Origin: Magnetococcales bacterium
Lineage (GTDB): Bacteria; Pseudomonadota; Magnetococcia; Magnetococcales; UBA8363
Length of the DNA: 47,237 nt
Reading direction: 5' to 3'
Assembly: GCA_002753515.1 (NCBI GenBank)
Contig: PEAK01000029.1
Coordinates: 1-47,237, forward strand
Made by a program: the position numbers and the translations under genes. Shown here one piece after another: positions 16,731 to 26,672 of this stretch. The notes beneath the pieces are model-generated. The model saw only the letters and a list, made by a program, of their open reading frames with translations, made no database searches and was not told where the DNA came from. Numbering within the stretch: the first letter of the stretch is position 1; each line of letters starts with the position of its first letter.

Positions 16731-17382
16731 GGTGTGGAAAAACTCCCGTGACCTCCCGCCAGATCGCCATCGCTACTGCCTCCCGGGAAGAATGGCCGTC
16801 AATGATGCGAATGCGATCCAGGTTTCTGCCCGCCAATTCTCTAAAGCCGTCCTGCACCCGTTGGTGAAATGACACATCCTCGGCCTCAAAGCGATTCTCA
16901 ACCGACCTGTTACGCAACCGATCCCCCGAACGCTGCAAACCATACTCCACATCAAGTGCCACAAACAGGGTCAAATCAGGGACCAGTTCCCCCACACTCC
17001 AACGATGCAACGACTCCAAAAACGCCACATCCATCCCACGGCCACACCCCTGATAAGCCCAAGTACTATCAAAAAAACGATCACACAGCACCCACCTGCC
17101 CCGGTCCAGCGCCGGCTGGATCACTTGGCGGACATGTTCAATCCTGGCAGCCGTCATCAACAATAATTCGGTTTTGGCTGTAATACCCTCCGGTGGTCCA
17201 GAAACCAACAACGCCCGGAGTTGTTCGGCAATCGGACACCCCCCCGGCTCACGGGTCACGACCACATCCACACCACACCCGGCCAGACGCTCGGCCAAAA
17301 GCATTATCTGGGTTGATTTTCCGGCCCCCTCGCCCCCTTCCAAGGTCAAGAATGCACCCGAGCCGGGTCGCAACTCAGCCAT
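16723..17382 (-). CDS. tmk: Thymidylate kinase
   Basis: A 219-residue kinase converting dTMP to dTDP. The P-loop is EGGEGAGKST at residues 15-24, the substrate motif DRFFDSTWAYQGCGRG follows at about residue 100, and the C-terminal region has the usual helix. The LID segment (SGDRLRNRSVENRFE) carries several arginines. Start ATG at 17382. The gene overlaps holB by eight bases and follows mltG after 11 bases, inside the long minus-strand operon. Confidence 0.97.
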   Translation of the reverse strand: MAELRPGSGAFLTLEGGEGAGKSTQIMLLAERLAGCGVDVVVTREPGGCPIAEQLRALLVSGPPEGITAKTELLLMTAARIEHVRQVIQPALDRGRWVLCDRFFDSTWAYQGCGRGMDVAFLESLHRWSVGELVPDLTLFVALDVEYGLQRSGDRLRNRSVENRFEAEDVSFHQRVQDGFRELAGRNLDRIRIIDGHSSREAVAMAIWREVTGVFPHLE

Positions 17383-17393
17383 GGCTCGTCAAG

Positions 17394-18395
17394 TCACTGC
17401 CGGCGTTTGTGGCGCTGGTAAATGTCCACATACCTTTCATGCTCCTCCAAGGTATTGGAAAAGATATGCGATCCATTACCACTGGCGACAAAATAAAAGG
17501 CCTTGGTCTCATTGGGATGAAACACCGCGTGAATCGAAGCCCGCCCGGGATTGCAAATGGGGGTGGGAGGCAAACCCTTACGGGTATAGGTATTGTAGGG
17601 AGTCGGCGTAGTCAGATGCTTCCTGGTGATGTTACCGTCAAAATCAGCAATCCCATAGATAACCGTGGGATCGCTCTGTAACATCATGTCCCGGCGTAAA
17701 CGATTGTGGAACACCCCCGCGATCAACGGGCGCTCCGTCGCCTGACCCGTCTCCTTTTCCACAATGGAAGCCAGAACGAGCGCCTGATAGGGCGTCAAGG
17801 CAAAATCCTTGGGGCGCTTTTCCCACTCCTCGTACAACACTTTCTTGCTGCGCACCACCATCCGCCGCATCATGCTCACAGCTGTGTCTTTATTGCGGAA
17901 AAAATAGGTATCCGGGTACAACCATCCCTCCAGGGAGTTGCCCTCGATCTGCATCTTTTGGAGAAATGCGGTCCCTTGCATCAGACGGGTTGCATCTTTC
18001 CAGCCCCGCTTGACCATCAACGCAACAATTTCTTTGGCCGAAAGCCCTTCAGGAACTACAAAGCGGGACGGCAACATGCCCGTCCCGCTTTGCAACTGAG
18101 CAACAATGGCACTGGGAAGTTTGCCCTGCTCAATCCGATATTCGCCAGCCTTGATAATGATATTTCCCGATGCCTTAACCAAAGCCAACAGCCAAAAAGA
18201 GGATGAAACCACTCCCGCCTCTTCCAGGGCATCGGCTATCTTGACCATCCGCCACCCTTTTTGGATGTCAATCACTTTGGTTTCGGGGACGGGCCGGGTA
18301 TAAAACAGATAAAAATGCAACCCCACCGACCCAACCATCACTCCCAGGATGGCCAACACAACCCCTAATACTTTCAGGATCTTGCTGTTTTTCAA
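17394..18395 (-). CDS. mltG: Endolytic murein transglycosylase MltG
   Basis: A 333-residue inner-membrane enzyme (YceG family) that cuts nascent glycan strands and limits their length. A single N-terminal membrane anchor (residues 9-29) is followed by a LysM-like part and the catalytic domain: [26 protein letters not shown] contains the catalytic glutamate, and [11 protein letters not shown] follows, then [19 protein letters not shown]. The start codon is TTG at 18395, overlapping the fabF stop (TTGA). No nearer ATG exists before the membrane segment. fabF-mltG-tmk-holB is a conserved order in proteobacteria. Confidence 0.95.
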   Translation of the reverse strand: MKNSKILKVLGVVLAILGVMVGSVGLHFYLFYTRPVPETKVIDIQKGWRMVKIADALEEAGVVSSSFWLLALVKASGNIIIKAGEYRIEQGKLPSAIVAQLQSGTGMLPSRFVVPEGLSAKEIVALMVKRGWKDATRLMQGTAFLQKMQIEGNSLEGWLYPDTYFFRNKDTAVSMMRRMVVRSKKVLYEEWEKRPKDFALTPYQALVLASIVEKETGQATERPLIAGVFHNRLRRDMMLQSDPTVIYGIADFDGNITRKHLTTPTPYNTYTRKGLPPTPICNPGRASIHAVFHPNETKAFYFVASGNGSHIFSNTLEEHERYVDIYQRHKRRQ

Positions 18396-19633
18396 CGCAC
18401 GCGCTTCAACAACAGACTGGAATTGGTCCCCCCGAAGCCGAATGAGTTGGTCAGGGCATACTCCATATCGGCATTTCTGGCGGTATGGGGTACATAATCC
18501 AAATCACAATCGGTATCGGGATTGTCCAGGTTAATGGTCGGCGGCACCTGTTTGTGATACAACGCCAGGGCCGTAAATATGGCTTCCACCCCACCTGCGG
18601 CTCCCAGCAAATGCCCAGTCATGGATTTGGTGGAAGAAACCATCAATTTTTTTGCGCGCTCAACGCCAAAAACCGATTTCATAGCCACCGTCTCGACCAC
18701 GTCACCCAAAGGTGTCGAAGTACCGTGAGCGTTGACATAGCCAATTAAATCCAAATCCGCCTGGGCGTCCTGGATAGCATTGCGCATACACTTGGCCGCC
18801 CCGGCGCCATCGGGCGACGGTGCCGTAATGTGGTGGGCATCCCCGGACATCCCATACCCCGCCACCTCGGCATAAATAACCGCTCCGCGTTTTTTTGCCA
18901 TCTCCATCTCTTCCAGCACCACAACCCCGGCCCCCTCCGAGATGACGAAGCCATCGCGATCCTTATCCCAGGGACGCGATGCCCTGGTTGGTTCGTCATT
19001 ACGTGTGGAGAGGGCCTTGGCAGCCGCGAAACCACCCACACCCAACTCACAAATGGCCGCTTCCGCCCCGCCCGCAAGCATGACATCGGCATCACCACGG
19101 CGAATCATGGCCATGGCATCACCAATGGCATGATTCCCGGTGGCACAAGCCGTCACCGGCGCATGATTGGGTCCCTGCAAACCATAGCGAATGGCCACAT
19201 GGCCAGAAATCAGGTTAATCAACGACATGGGAATGAAGAAGGGCGAAATGCGCCGTGGTCCCTTCTCCTTCAGGGCAATGGCCTGATTTTGGATCGCCGT
19301 CAGACCACCGATGCCGGAACCAATGGTCACCCCATAACGATGGGCATTCTCTTCGGTGACCACCAAACCCGACTCTTCCCAAGCCATCTGCGCAGCCGCC
19401 ATACCAAAATGCATGAAGAGGTCCATCTTGCGAACCTCTTTTTTATCCACCCAATCCTCGGACTTGAAATCGCGGCATTCACCAGCGATCCGACTGGCAT
19501 ATTCCGTAGCATCAAAGCGAGTGATCGCGCCAATGCCCGAACGCCCGGAAACCAAACCCGACCACGTCTCCCGGGTACCCACGCCCAAGGGAGTTACCAA
19601 CCCGAGGCCTGTAATGACCACACGACGGTTCAC
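18392..19633 (-). CDS. fabF: 3-oxoacyl-ACP synthase II FabF
   Basis: A 413-residue beta-ketoacyl-ACP synthase, the condensing enzyme of fatty-acid elongation. The nucleophilic cysteine is in [12 protein letters not shown] at about residue 165, and the two catalytic histidines are in [12 protein letters not shown] and [11 protein letters not shown]. The C-terminus [16 protein letters not shown] is typical. The start is GTG at 19633, with AAGGAG nine bases upstream. It lies 93 bases after acpP and overlaps mltG by four bases. Confidence 0.97.
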   Translation of the reverse strand: MNRRVVITGLGLVTPLGVGTRETWSGLVSGRSGIGAITRFDATEYASRIAGECRDFKSEDWVDKKEVRKMDLFMHFGMAAAQMAWEESGLVVTEENAHRYGVTIGSGIGGLTAIQNQAIALKEKGPRRISPFFIPMSLINLISGHVAIRYGLQGPNHAPVTACATGNHAIGDAMAMIRRGDADVMLAGGAEAAICELGVGGFAAAKALSTRNDEPTRASRPWDKDRDGFVISEGAGVVVLEEMEMAKKRGAVIYAEVAGYGMSGDAHHITAPSPDGAGAAKCMRNAIQDAQADLDLIGYVNAHGTSTPLGDVVETVAMKSVFGVERAKKLMVSSTKSMTGHLLGAAGGVEAIFTALALYHKQVPPTINLDNPDTDCDLDYVPHTARNADMEYALTNSFGFGGTNSSLLLKRVR

Positions 19634-19726
19634 GTTCCTGATTCTCCTTCGACGAGTGTCCGTTCAAAACAAACCATCAGACCCACACCCGGCCGGCAAC
19701 AGGGCCAGGATTGGCATCGGTCGTCT

Positions 19727-19960
19727 TCAGGCATGTTTTTCAATATATTCAATAGCCTGACGCACCGTTTGAATTTTTTCTGCGGCGTCGTCCGGAATTT
19801 CCATACCAAATTCCTCTTCCAGGGCCATGACCAGCTCTACCGTATCCAAGGAGTCGGCTCCCAGGTCATCGACGAAATGGGCATCATCGGTCACCTGATC
19901 CGCCTCAACCTGGAGCTGCTCGACGACAATTTTTTTAACTCTCTCAGCAATTGAACTCAT
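19727..19960 (-). CDS. acpP: Acyl carrier protein
   Basis: A 77-residue acidic acyl carrier protein. Ser37 in [10 protein letters not shown] is the site of 4'-phosphopantetheine attachment. The frame opens eight codons earlier, but the sequence CAGGGGAATAGA places a Shine-Dalgarno directly before the ATG at 19960, which gives the canonical N-terminus [12 protein letters not shown]. It lies between fabG and fabF as in many bacteria. Confidence 0.97.
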   Translation of the reverse strand: MSSIAERVKKIVVEQLQVEADQVTDDAHFVDDLGADSLDTVELVMALEEEFGMEIPDDAAEKIQTVRQAIEYIEKHA

Positions 19961-20042
19961 TCTATTCCCCTGTAAAAGGATCATAATCCATCATTGTAAA
20001 CGACCTGGATGACCGTCATTACCCTTCCGGTCACATCCCTGG

Positions 20043-20777
20043 TCAACCCATATACATTCCCCCATTGACATGCAAGGTTTCGCCGGTGATATACCCCGAC
20101 GATTGGGCCGCCAAAAAACTCACCGCATTGGCCACATCCGCAGGTGTTCCCATTTCACCCATAGGTATTCGGGAGAGGATAGCCTCCCTGGCCTTGGGAT
20201 TCAACTTGTCTGTCATGGCGGTACGAATAAAACCAGGGGCAACGCAATTGGCGGTAATGTTGCGCGAAGCAACCTCGGCGGCCACACTCTTGGTAAACCC
20301 CATCAGACCCGCCTTGGAAGCGGCATAATTGGCCTGGCCCGGATTTCCCGTCGCCCCAACAACCGAGGCAATATTGACGATCCGGCCATAACGGGCCTTC
20401 ATCATCGGTTTGAGAGCCAGGCGGGTCAGACGAAAAATACTCGTCAAATTGACCGCCAGGACAGCATCCCATTCCTCATCTTTCATGCGCATCAACAGAT
20501 TGTCGCGGGTAATACCCGCATTGTTGACCAGGATGTCCAGCCGACCAAAAGCCTCCATGACCTGATCAACCACCTTGGTCAGATCGTCGACTCGGGTCAC
20601 ATCCGCCACCACAGCCAGGGACTGCGGCGATTGGACCCGAACTTCCGTCAATGCATCCATGATTGCCGGTTCATTGCTCACCAGGAACAACGTTACCTTT
20701 CTGGATGCCATCTCATTGGCAATGACCCGACCAATCCCACTACTCGCTCCGGTAACAACAGCAACCCGGCCCTCCAT
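20043..20777 (-). CDS. fabG: 3-oxoacyl-ACP reductase FabG
   Basis: A 244-residue short-chain dehydrogenase that reduces beta-ketoacyl-ACP with NADPH. The cofactor motif VVTGASSGIGRVIA is at the N-terminus, NNAGITRD follows, and the catalytic Ser-Tyr-Lys set is seen in NIASVVGATGNPGQANYAASKAG. The C-terminus GYITGETLHVNGGMYMG is the FabG type. ATG 20777 shares one base with the fabD stop (TGATG), so translation is coupled. A GTG one codon earlier is possible but less likely. Confidence 0.97.
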   Translation of the reverse strand: MEGRVAVVTGASSGIGRVIANEMASRKVTLFLVSNEPAIMDALTEVRVQSPQSLAVVADVTRVDDLTKVVDQVMEAFGRLDILVNNAGITRDNLLMRMKDEEWDAVLAVNLTSIFRLTRLALKPMMKARYGRIVNIASVVGATGNPGQANYAASKAGLMGFTKSVAAEVASRNITANCVAPGFIRTAMTDKLNPKAREAILSRIPMGEMGTPADVANAVSFLAAQSSGYITGETLHVNGGMYMG

Positions 20778-21766
20778 CACACGGAAGCCCTTCCGGCATT
20801 GGCAACCAAACGATGAGAACCCATTAGAACGGAGTCATCCAGGATGGCATCCGCATCCTCAGGGACGTTGACAGCCAAAACACGCGCCTCTGAGGCAATC
20901 CGCTTCATCATGCCCGAAAGCACACGCCCCGTACCCAGTTCAATAAAGGTATCCACACCCAGTTCCACCAAATGTTCCATGGAATCCTGCCAACGCACCG
21001 GAGCGGTCACCTGCTCCACAAGAAGATGCCGCACATCGTCCGCATGCCGAACTTCTTCACCGGTCACATTGGCAACCAACGGTATCCGCAAATCATGCAT
21101 CCGCGTTTCTGCCAGAGCCTTTTCCATCACCCGGGCCGCAGGTTCCATCAAAGGACAATGGAAGGGAGCCGCCACCGCCAGGGCAACACACCGGCGCGCA
21201 CCTTTGGCTTTGGCCAATTCCAACGCCCGATCCACGGCCTCTTTGTGACCCGATATGACAATTTGCGCCGAGGTATTGTAATTGGCGGGAACACAAACGC
21301 CGCCGGTCTCCTGGGCCGCCTGCCGGCACACTTCCTCGACCACATCGCATTCCATGTTCATCATGGCCGCCATGGCACCTTTTCCCGGCGCGACCGCTTC
21401 ACGCATGGATTGGCCACGCAAGCGCACCAGACGAATCGCATCTTCCATGGAGAATCCACCTGCCGCCGCAATAGCCGCATATTCACCCAACGAGTGACCC
21501 GCCACATAATCCGGCACCAATCCCGTCCGCTCGGTCAAGCATTGCATGGCCGCCAGCGCCGTTGTCACCAGAGCCGGTTGGGCATTTTCCGTCCAGGTCA
21601 ACTTTTCCTTGGGTCCCTCGAACATCAACCGGGTCAGCGAGAACCCGACAACACGATCGACCATGTGGAACATGTCGCCAACCGCACCACCAAGCCCGGC
21701 CAACTCACGCCCCATACCTACATCCTGGGCCCCTTGTCCGGGAAATAAGAAGGCTAATTTTGCCAT
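20777..21766 (-). CDS. fabD: Malonyl-CoA:ACP transacylase FabD
   Basis: A 329-residue acyltransferase loading malonyl groups onto ACP. FLFPGQGAQDVGMGREL at the N-terminus, the nucleophile Ser92 in AGHSLGEYAAI, and the catalytic histidine in PFHCPLMEPA are all present. It is the first gene of the fab operon here. plsX and fabH, which often precede it, are not upstream. The ATG at 21766 has AAGGG eight bases before it. About 200 bases of non-coding sequence lie upstream, in which I cannot name a convincing promoter. Confidence 0.97.
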   Translation of the reverse strand: MAKLAFLFPGQGAQDVGMGRELAGLGGAVGDMFHMVDRVVGFSLTRLMFEGPKEKLTWTENAQPALVTTALAAMQCLTERTGLVPDYVAGHSLGEYAAIAAAGGFSMEDAIRLVRLRGQSMREAVAPGKGAMAAMMNMECDVVEEVCRQAAQETGGVCVPANYNTSAQIVISGHKEAVDRALELAKAKGARRCVALAVAAPFHCPLMEPAARVMEKALAETRMHDLRIPLVANVTGEEVRHADDVRHLLVEQVTAPVRWQDSMEHLVELGVDTFIELGTGRVLSGMMKRIASEARVLAVNVPEDADAILDDSVLMGSHRLVANAGRASV

Positions 21767-21964
21767 TATTCAACCCTTCATCTATGTATGGATGTCCCAA
21801 AAAACCTCAAATACCAAACAGTCAAAGCAAACTTAAGCTCCAATCGATCGGTCCTGCTACACCCCGACCGTCACTACGCCAACCTGATGTTCAGTAATCT
21901 ATGCAAGTACAGGTCCATACGTTAACACAATACAGCCAAGCCGAACACAACACCATGAAAATAC

Positions 21965-22510
21965 TCAGGAATGGTGCCCATGACTCCCACGGATCAACTC
22001 ATCCTTGATCTCGTTCAACTCGATAAAATCGTCAGCCTGCCGACGCAATTCGTCGGCGATCATGGGCGGCTGTGTCAACAAAGAGCTGATCACCGTCACA
22101 TGTTTGCCCTGATCTTGTACCGCCTCGACCACGCTACGAAAATCCCCATCCCCAGAAAACAGGACGGCATGGTCGTAATAGGGGGCCATGCGCAGCATTC
22201 CCACAGCGATTTCGATATCCATATTGCCCTTGGTCCGCTTGTGGCCCGTCACCGGATCCACATATTCCTTGATGGGCTTGGTAATCACGGCAAAGCCATT
22301 GTAAGCCAACCAGTCGACCAGCGGACGAATCGGCGAATAATCCTGATCATCACCCAACGCAGTATAATAATAAGCCCTTACCAACCGGCACCGTTTTTGA
22401 AAATAAATTAACAGTTTTTTGTAATCAAAATCAAATCCCAACGAGCGAATGGCCGCATAAAGATTCGATCCATCTATGAAGATGGTTGCTCGTTCATCGG
22501 AGTGAAACAT
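21965..22510 (-). CDS. NYN-domain protein (LabA/DUF88-like)
   Basis: A 181-residue protein of the NYN/PIN-like nuclease group (LabA, DUF88). The conserved acidic residues are seen in ATIFIDGSNLYAAI (first Asp), KGNMDIEIAVGML (middle Asp) and AVLFSGDGDFRSVVEAV (Ser-Gly-Asp-Gly-Asp). These coordinate a metal ion for RNA cleavage in the family. The frame opens with a GTG at 22516, but AAGGTAGG five bases before the ATG at 22510 favours the latter. It stands between fabD and the tRNA cluster, on the same strand, with about 190 bases on each side, so is probably transcribed alone. The RNA target is unknown. Confidence 0.85.
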   Translation of the reverse strand: MFHSDERATIFIDGSNLYAAIRSLGFDFDYKKLLIYFQKRCRLVRAYYYTALGDDQDYSPIRPLVDWLAYNGFAVITKPIKEYVDPVTGHKRTKGNMDIEIAVGMLRMAPYYDHAVLFSGDGDFRSVVEAVQDQGKHVTVISSLLTQPPMIADELRRQADDFIELNEIKDELIRGSHGHHS

Positions 22511-22699
22511 GCACACCTACCTTTATAAAAGAGTGAAATAAATTTTCCCACCCCCCATATCCTCCCATAACCCGACATCAGGCACCATCATGACCGGACA
22601 ACCAGCCTGACTTTATAAATCCTGCCTTCAAACGGGCAACCGCACAGCAACCAATTGGAAAGGGCGCCATAGTATCAAAGGAAGTCGGGGATATAAGGA

Positions 22700-22774
<75 letters not shown>

Positions 22775-22820
22775 ACAATCATTCAGCATCACCATAAGCA
22801 GTTTTCATTTCGAGCAGACC

Positions 22821-22918
22821 GGACGGCCAATTTTGCACGTTACATTTCGCACGCCAAATTTTGCACGACCAGCTCTACACGACCCACACTGCACGAACAA
22901 TCCTGCATACAAGGGCCG
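22821..22918. repeat. Degenerate 14-bp-period array between two tRNA genes
   Basis: GCACG or a one- or two-base variant begins at 22821, 22835, 22849, 22863, 22877, 22891 and 22905, exactly 14 bases apart each time. The variants are GGACG at 22821, ACACG at 22877 and GCATA at 22905. The rest of each unit is diverged, with a rough consensus GCACGACCAATTTT. The array lies between tRNA-Cys and tRNA-Gly copy 1. A 14-bp period is not a multiple of three, so it is not a protein repeat. Confidence 0.8.
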
Positions 22919-22953
22919 TCCGAACAAAACAGGGCCCGGGGCCTTGGGTCGGG

Positions 22954-23030
22954 TGGAGGCCGGGGTGGGATTTGAACCCACGAATGGAGGTTTTGCAGAC
23001 CTCAGCGTTAGACCACTTCGCCACCCGGCC
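22954..23030 (-). tRNA. tRNA-Cys (anticodon GCA)
   Basis: The minus strand shows acceptor arms GGCCGGG/CCCGGCC, anticodon stem GAGGT/ACCTC with loop CTGCAAA (anticodon GCA), T-arm GTGGGTTCAAATCCCAC, discriminator T and encoded CCA. Nine bases separate it from tRNA-Gly copy 2, so the two are almost certainly cut from one precursor. Confidence 0.95.
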
Positions 23031-23039
23031 ATTTTAGTT

Positions 23040-23114
<75 letters not shown>

Positions 23115-23172
23115 AACATCAGTGTCCCGATTGGGTCAGCGACCCGAACATCAACACTGCGACACCGGCACA

Positions 23173-23210
23173 CAATCTACAAGTCACATCCCGGAGAGTC
23201 AAGTAGATTG
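23173..23210. repeat. Inverted repeat between pgsA and tRNA-Gly
   Basis: CAATCTAC at 23173-23180 and GTAGATTG at 23203-23210 are perfect inverted copies, eight bases each, just beyond the pgsA stop codon. A T-run after it on the minus strand is missing, so it may be a processing or weak termination structure. Confidence 0.4.
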
Positions 23211-23212
23211 TT

Positions 23213-23761
23213 TCAACTGTTTTTTTGAATAACCGGCCAAGCTTTGATGAAATATTGAAACCCAGACACTATAGAAAAAACAGTTGATAAATAAAGAAAA
23301 AAAAGACCTGGATGCTGCAATGGCACATTCCACAACCCGTCTTGAACCAACAACATCAGGATGGCGGTCATCTGAAATCCCGTCTTCCATTTGGCCCCAC
23401 GTGACACATAGACCGCACGACCCTGCCCTGCCATCCGCTCCCGTAATGCCATAACCATCACTTCCCTGGCAAGGATTATCATCACTAAAAGTAACGGAGC
23501 CCGCTGCATTCCAACCAACAACACCAGTGCCGATATCACCAACAGCTTGTCGGCGACGGGATCAAAGAAACGGCCAAAGCTGGTCGCCAGCCCGTGCTGA
23601 CGCGCAAAATATCCATCAGCCCAATCGGTTAGCGCCGCCAAGCCAAACAATGCCATTGACCCGATCAAACCCCACCGCCCTGGAATGAACGCGCAGCCAA
23701 CAAAAAACGGAATCAAGATCACCCGCAATGCCGTCAAAGAATTAGGAAGATTCCAAACCAT
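23213..23761 (-). CDS. pgsA: CDP-diacylglycerol--glycerol-3-phosphate 3-phosphatidyltransferase
   Basis: A 182-residue integral membrane enzyme making phosphatidylglycerol phosphate. The CDP-alcohol phosphotransferase motif D-x2-D-G-x2-A-R-x8-G-x3-D-x3-D is complete (DWADGYFAR, then GRFFDPVAD). The N-terminus NLPNSLTALRVILIPFFVG and five to six membrane segments are as expected for PgsA. An in-frame GTG lies one codon upstream of the ATG at 23761. A good promoter is seen 100 bases upstream, and the tRNA cluster follows downstream on the same strand. Confidence 0.95.
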   Translation of the reverse strand: MVWNLPNSLTALRVILIPFFVGCAFIPGRWGLIGSMALFGLAALTDWADGYFARQHGLATSFGRFFDPVADKLLVISALVLLVGMQRAPLLLVMIILAREVMVMALRERMAGQGRAVYVSRGAKWKTGFQMTAILMLLVQDGLWNVPLQHPGLFFLYLSTVFSIVSGFQYFIKAWPVIQKNS

Positions 23762-23860
23762 CACCAGCCCGATAGGTTGTTTTTCAAAAGTTACTGTTTA
23801 AGAGGCAGGCTAATTTTCTCGAAAAATACCCGGTTGGTCACCTAAAGACGCGACGTTGGC

Positions 23861-23889
23861 AGTATAAACACCTCCTCACTCGCCGGCAA
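23861..23889 (-). promoter_or_regulatory. Sigma-70-type promoter for pgsA (and possibly the tRNAs)
   Basis: On the minus strand TTGCCG (23889-23884) and TATACT (23866-23861) are separated by exactly 17 bases. A six-bp inverted repeat GGCAAG/CTTGCC (23885-23890 and 23897-23902) overlaps the -35 element and could be an operator or the end of the uvrC transcript. Confidence 0.5.
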
Positions 23890-23985
23890 GAACAGTCTTG
23901 CCTCAGAAGTGTGTATTTCCGCGACAAATATGGGCATGCGCGTAAAACACATACAGCACCGCAGCCCATCATTGATACAATGCTT

Positions 23986-25884
23986 TCAAGAAGATTCCAA
24001 CCCATCCTCTCGACAATCCAACTCTTTGAGATGCTGCACGATACGGCAAGCCAATTCTTGGGAAATACCGGGCACGCTCATCAAAGATTCCGGGTCTGCC
24101 CCCCGAATGGCCGCCACTGAACCAAACTGACGCAGCAAATCCCGCTTTTTCTTGGCACCAATCCCGGGAATCTCGTCCAACAGGCTTTGGCGTTGGCGTT
24201 TTTTCCGACGCACCCGATGAAACCCGATGGCAAATCGATGTGCCTCATCGCGTATCCTCTGCAAAAGATGTAACACCGGCGAATGGTGCGGCAGGACAAT
24301 CGCCTCCTCCCTGCCCGGCAAAAACAATCGTTCCCGGCCCGCATTTCTCTGGGGACCCTTGGCTATGGCACAAAAAACAATCCCATCGGTCTGCAATTCG
24401 TCGGCAACCTCCAACACCGCCTGCAATTGTCCCACCCCGCCATCCAACAGGATCACATCCGGCCATGGTTCCACCCCTTCCGCCCCCTGGCTTTCCTTGA
24501 GCGCCAGCAAACGCCGACGCAATACCTCCGCCATCCGCGCCGTATCATCCGCCAAGCCTTCATCGCGAATGGCATAGCGACGGTATGCCTCCTTGCGAAA
24601 CCCCTCCTGGGTGAACACGACCTGCGACCCCGATGGTTCGGAATCCTGGAAGTGCGAAATATCATAGGCTTCGATCAGCTCCGGCATCTGCTCCATCTCC
24701 AATACCTGAGCCAATTGCAACAAATCCCGCCCCTGGGCTTTGTGCGAACCCAAGCGCCGCAATAAGACCTCCAAAGCATTTTTTTCGGCCATTTCCAACA
24801 GGGTACGTTTTTCCCCACGCTGGGGCCGCAACAACCGTACCCCCGACCCCCGCAAACGACTCAAAACCGATCGCAACCAAGCATCATCAGCCAAGTCAAC
24901 GTTAACAATCACTTCCGGAGGCGGCCACGTCCCCTGTCCCCTTGCGGAACCTTGCTCCAACCGATTGGCCGGATTGGCGTAAAATTGCGCCAAAAACGAT
25001 TCCATGACCTCCTCGACCCCCGCCTCCTCGGCATTTTCCGGAAAAAAACTGCGACTGCCCAGCAAAAGACCATGGCGCACAAACAAAAACAACGCCACCG
25101 CCATGCCATCCTGCTTAAGAACCACTGCTACATCCAAATCGACTTCCTGGGATAAATTGAGCCGGCGCTTATCCTGAATCTGGATCAAACAATGCAAGCG
25201 ATCCCGTAACCTGGCCGCCTCCTCAAAATCCAGGGCTTCGGCGGCCTCCCACATCGCCTTTTTGGTCTCCCGTTCCATCCCTTTGTCGCGTCCCTCCAAA
25301 AACCCCACCAACTCCTTCACCCGTGCCGCATACACCTCCCCTGCCTCGCGACCACAACAAGGGGCTGTGCAACGCTTGATCTGATATTGCAAACAAGGCC
25401 GATGACGATTGCTGAACTGCCCATCGCTGCACTGTCGTACCGGAAAGACTTTTTGCAACCATTTCAAGGTATCACGCACGGCATGCACCGACGGATACGG
25501 ACCAAAATAACGCCCATCCTGGCGTCTAAGCCCGCGGTACAGCGACAATCTGGGAAATGGGTGCGACAAATTCAGATACAGGTAGGGGTGCGACTTGTCA
25601 TCCTTCAACAATACGTTGTACGGCGGCTTGAATTGCTTGATCAGATTGGCTTCAAGAATGAGGGCTTCGTTTTCCGTCTCGGTCAGGGTGAACTCCAGGG
25701 ATACGGCCTGACGCAACATGGCCAGGGTTCGTGGTGCCTGACTTCCGGAAAAATAAGAACTCGTCCGTTTTTTTAGACTTTTGGCCTTGCCGACATAGAC
25801 AACCCGTCCTTCCAGGTCCAAAAAACGGTAAACCCCCGGCCCATCCGGTAATTCATGAGCGATCTTGCGTAATGTTTCCTCCAC
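23986..25884 (-). CDS. uvrC: Excinuclease ABC subunit C
   Basis: A 632-residue nuclease of nucleotide excision repair, making both cuts around a lesion. It has an N-terminal GIY-YIG domain (PDGPGVYRFLDLEGRVVYVGKAKSLKKR region), a cysteine patch (YQIKRCTAPCCG), a UvrB-binding UVR helix pair (MWEAAEALDFEEAARLRDRL), the RNase-H-like domain (YDISHFQDSEPSGSQVVF; LLDGGVGQLQAVLEV) and C-terminal helix-hairpin-helix repeats (LLDEIPGIGAKKKRDLL; MSVPGISQELA). Length is normal. Start GTG at 25884, five bases after the lgt stop, so it is coupled to lgt. Confidence 0.96.
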   Translation of the reverse strand: MEETLRKIAHELPDGPGVYRFLDLEGRVVYVGKAKSLKKRTSSYFSGSQAPRTLAMLRQAVSLEFTLTETENEALILEANLIKQFKPPYNVLLKDDKSHPYLYLNLSHPFPRLSLYRGLRRQDGRYFGPYPSVHAVRDTLKWLQKVFPVRQCSDGQFSNRHRPCLQYQIKRCTAPCCGREAGEVYAARVKELVGFLEGRDKGMERETKKAMWEAAEALDFEEAARLRDRLHCLIQIQDKRRLNLSQEVDLDVAVVLKQDGMAVALFLFVRHGLLLGSRSFFPENAEEAGVEEVMESFLAQFYANPANRLEQGSARGQGTWPPPEVIVNVDLADDAWLRSVLSRLRGSGVRLLRPQRGEKRTLLEMAEKNALEVLLRRLGSHKAQGRDLLQLAQVLEMEQMPELIEAYDISHFQDSEPSGSQVVFTQEGFRKEAYRRYAIRDEGLADDTARMAEVLRRRLLALKESQGAEGVEPWPDVILLDGGVGQLQAVLEVADELQTDGIVFCAIAKGPQRNAGRERLFLPGREEAIVLPHHSPVLHLLQRIRDEAHRFAIGFHRVRRKKRQRQSLLDEIPGIGAKKKRDLLRQFGSVAAIRGADPESLMSVPGISQELACRIVQHLKELDCREDGLESS

Positions 25885-25888
25885 CCGT

Positions 25889-26668
25889 TCACATCCGGCG
25901 TCGCGACAGGGAGAACAACGTGACCCCGGCCACGATCATCGGGACACACAACCATTGCCCCATGCTCAATCCCAAAGACAACAGACCCAATTGTGGATCG
26001 GGCTCACGGTAAAATTCGACAAAAAAACGTGCGGCACCATAGCCGATCAAGAAAATGCCAAACAACGCCCCCGGTTTATGCATGGTTTTGCCCAACCACC
26101 ACAGCAGGGCGAACAGCAATACCCCCTCCAAAGCCGCCTCATAAAGTTGGCTCGGATGTCTGGGCAACGGCCCGCCGCCGTGGGGAAAGAGCATACCCCA
26201 GGCAACGTCGGTAGTCCGCCCCCACAATTCACCGTTGATGAAGTTGCCTATGCGCCCCAATAACAATCCCACCGGTACAACGGGCGACACCAAATCACCC
26301 AACGACAGGCAGGGGATCTTTTTTTTATGGGCGAAGTAACAGATGGCCACCGCCACTCCGAGCAATCCCCCATGAAATGCCATCCCCCCTTCCCATATCT
26401 TGAAAACCGCCAGGGGATGATCCCAATAGTAGGAAAACTGGTAAAACAGGATATATCCCATGCGCCCACCCAGAAGCACCCCGCCCAGGATCCACATGGT
26501 CAAATCGCCCAACTCATCCTGGGTCAGTTGCAGCGCCATGCGCCTGGCCTGAATCTTTAACAAAGGCCATCCCAGCAAAAAAGCCAGGCTGTACATCACG
26601 CCATACCAGCGTATCGCCAACGGACCGATGGAAAAAACCACGGGATCAAATTCCGGGTGTACGAGCAT
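25889..26668 (-). CDS. lgt: Prolipoprotein diacylglyceryl transferase
   Basis: A 259-residue inner-membrane enzyme that transfers diacylglycerol from phosphatidylglycerol to the lipobox cysteine of prolipoproteins. The signature GRIGNFINGELWGR and the HGGLLG motif (MAFHGGLLGVAVAICYF) are present, and about seven membrane segments. Its substrate phosphatidylglycerol is made by the PgsA pathway encoded downstream. The gene follows pheA after four bases and precedes uvrC by four bases, showing one transcription unit pheA-lgt-uvrC. Confidence 0.97.
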   Translation of the reverse strand: MLVHPEFDPVVFSIGPLAIRWYGVMYSLAFLLGWPLLKIQARRMALQLTQDELGDLTMWILGGVLLGGRMGYILFYQFSYYWDHPLAVFKIWEGGMAFHGGLLGVAVAICYFAHKKKIPCLSLGDLVSPVVPVGLLLGRIGNFINGELWGRTTDVAWGMLFPHGGGPLPRHPSQLYEAALEGVLLFALLWWLGKTMHKPGALFGIFLIGYGAARFFVEFYREPDPQLGLLSLGLSMGQWLCVPMIVAGVTLFSLSRRRM

Positions 26669-26672
26669 GGTC

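Noticed and set aside
16869-17183. Proline/histidine-rich plus-strand frame within tmk
   Set aside because: Antisense to a complete, well conserved gene.
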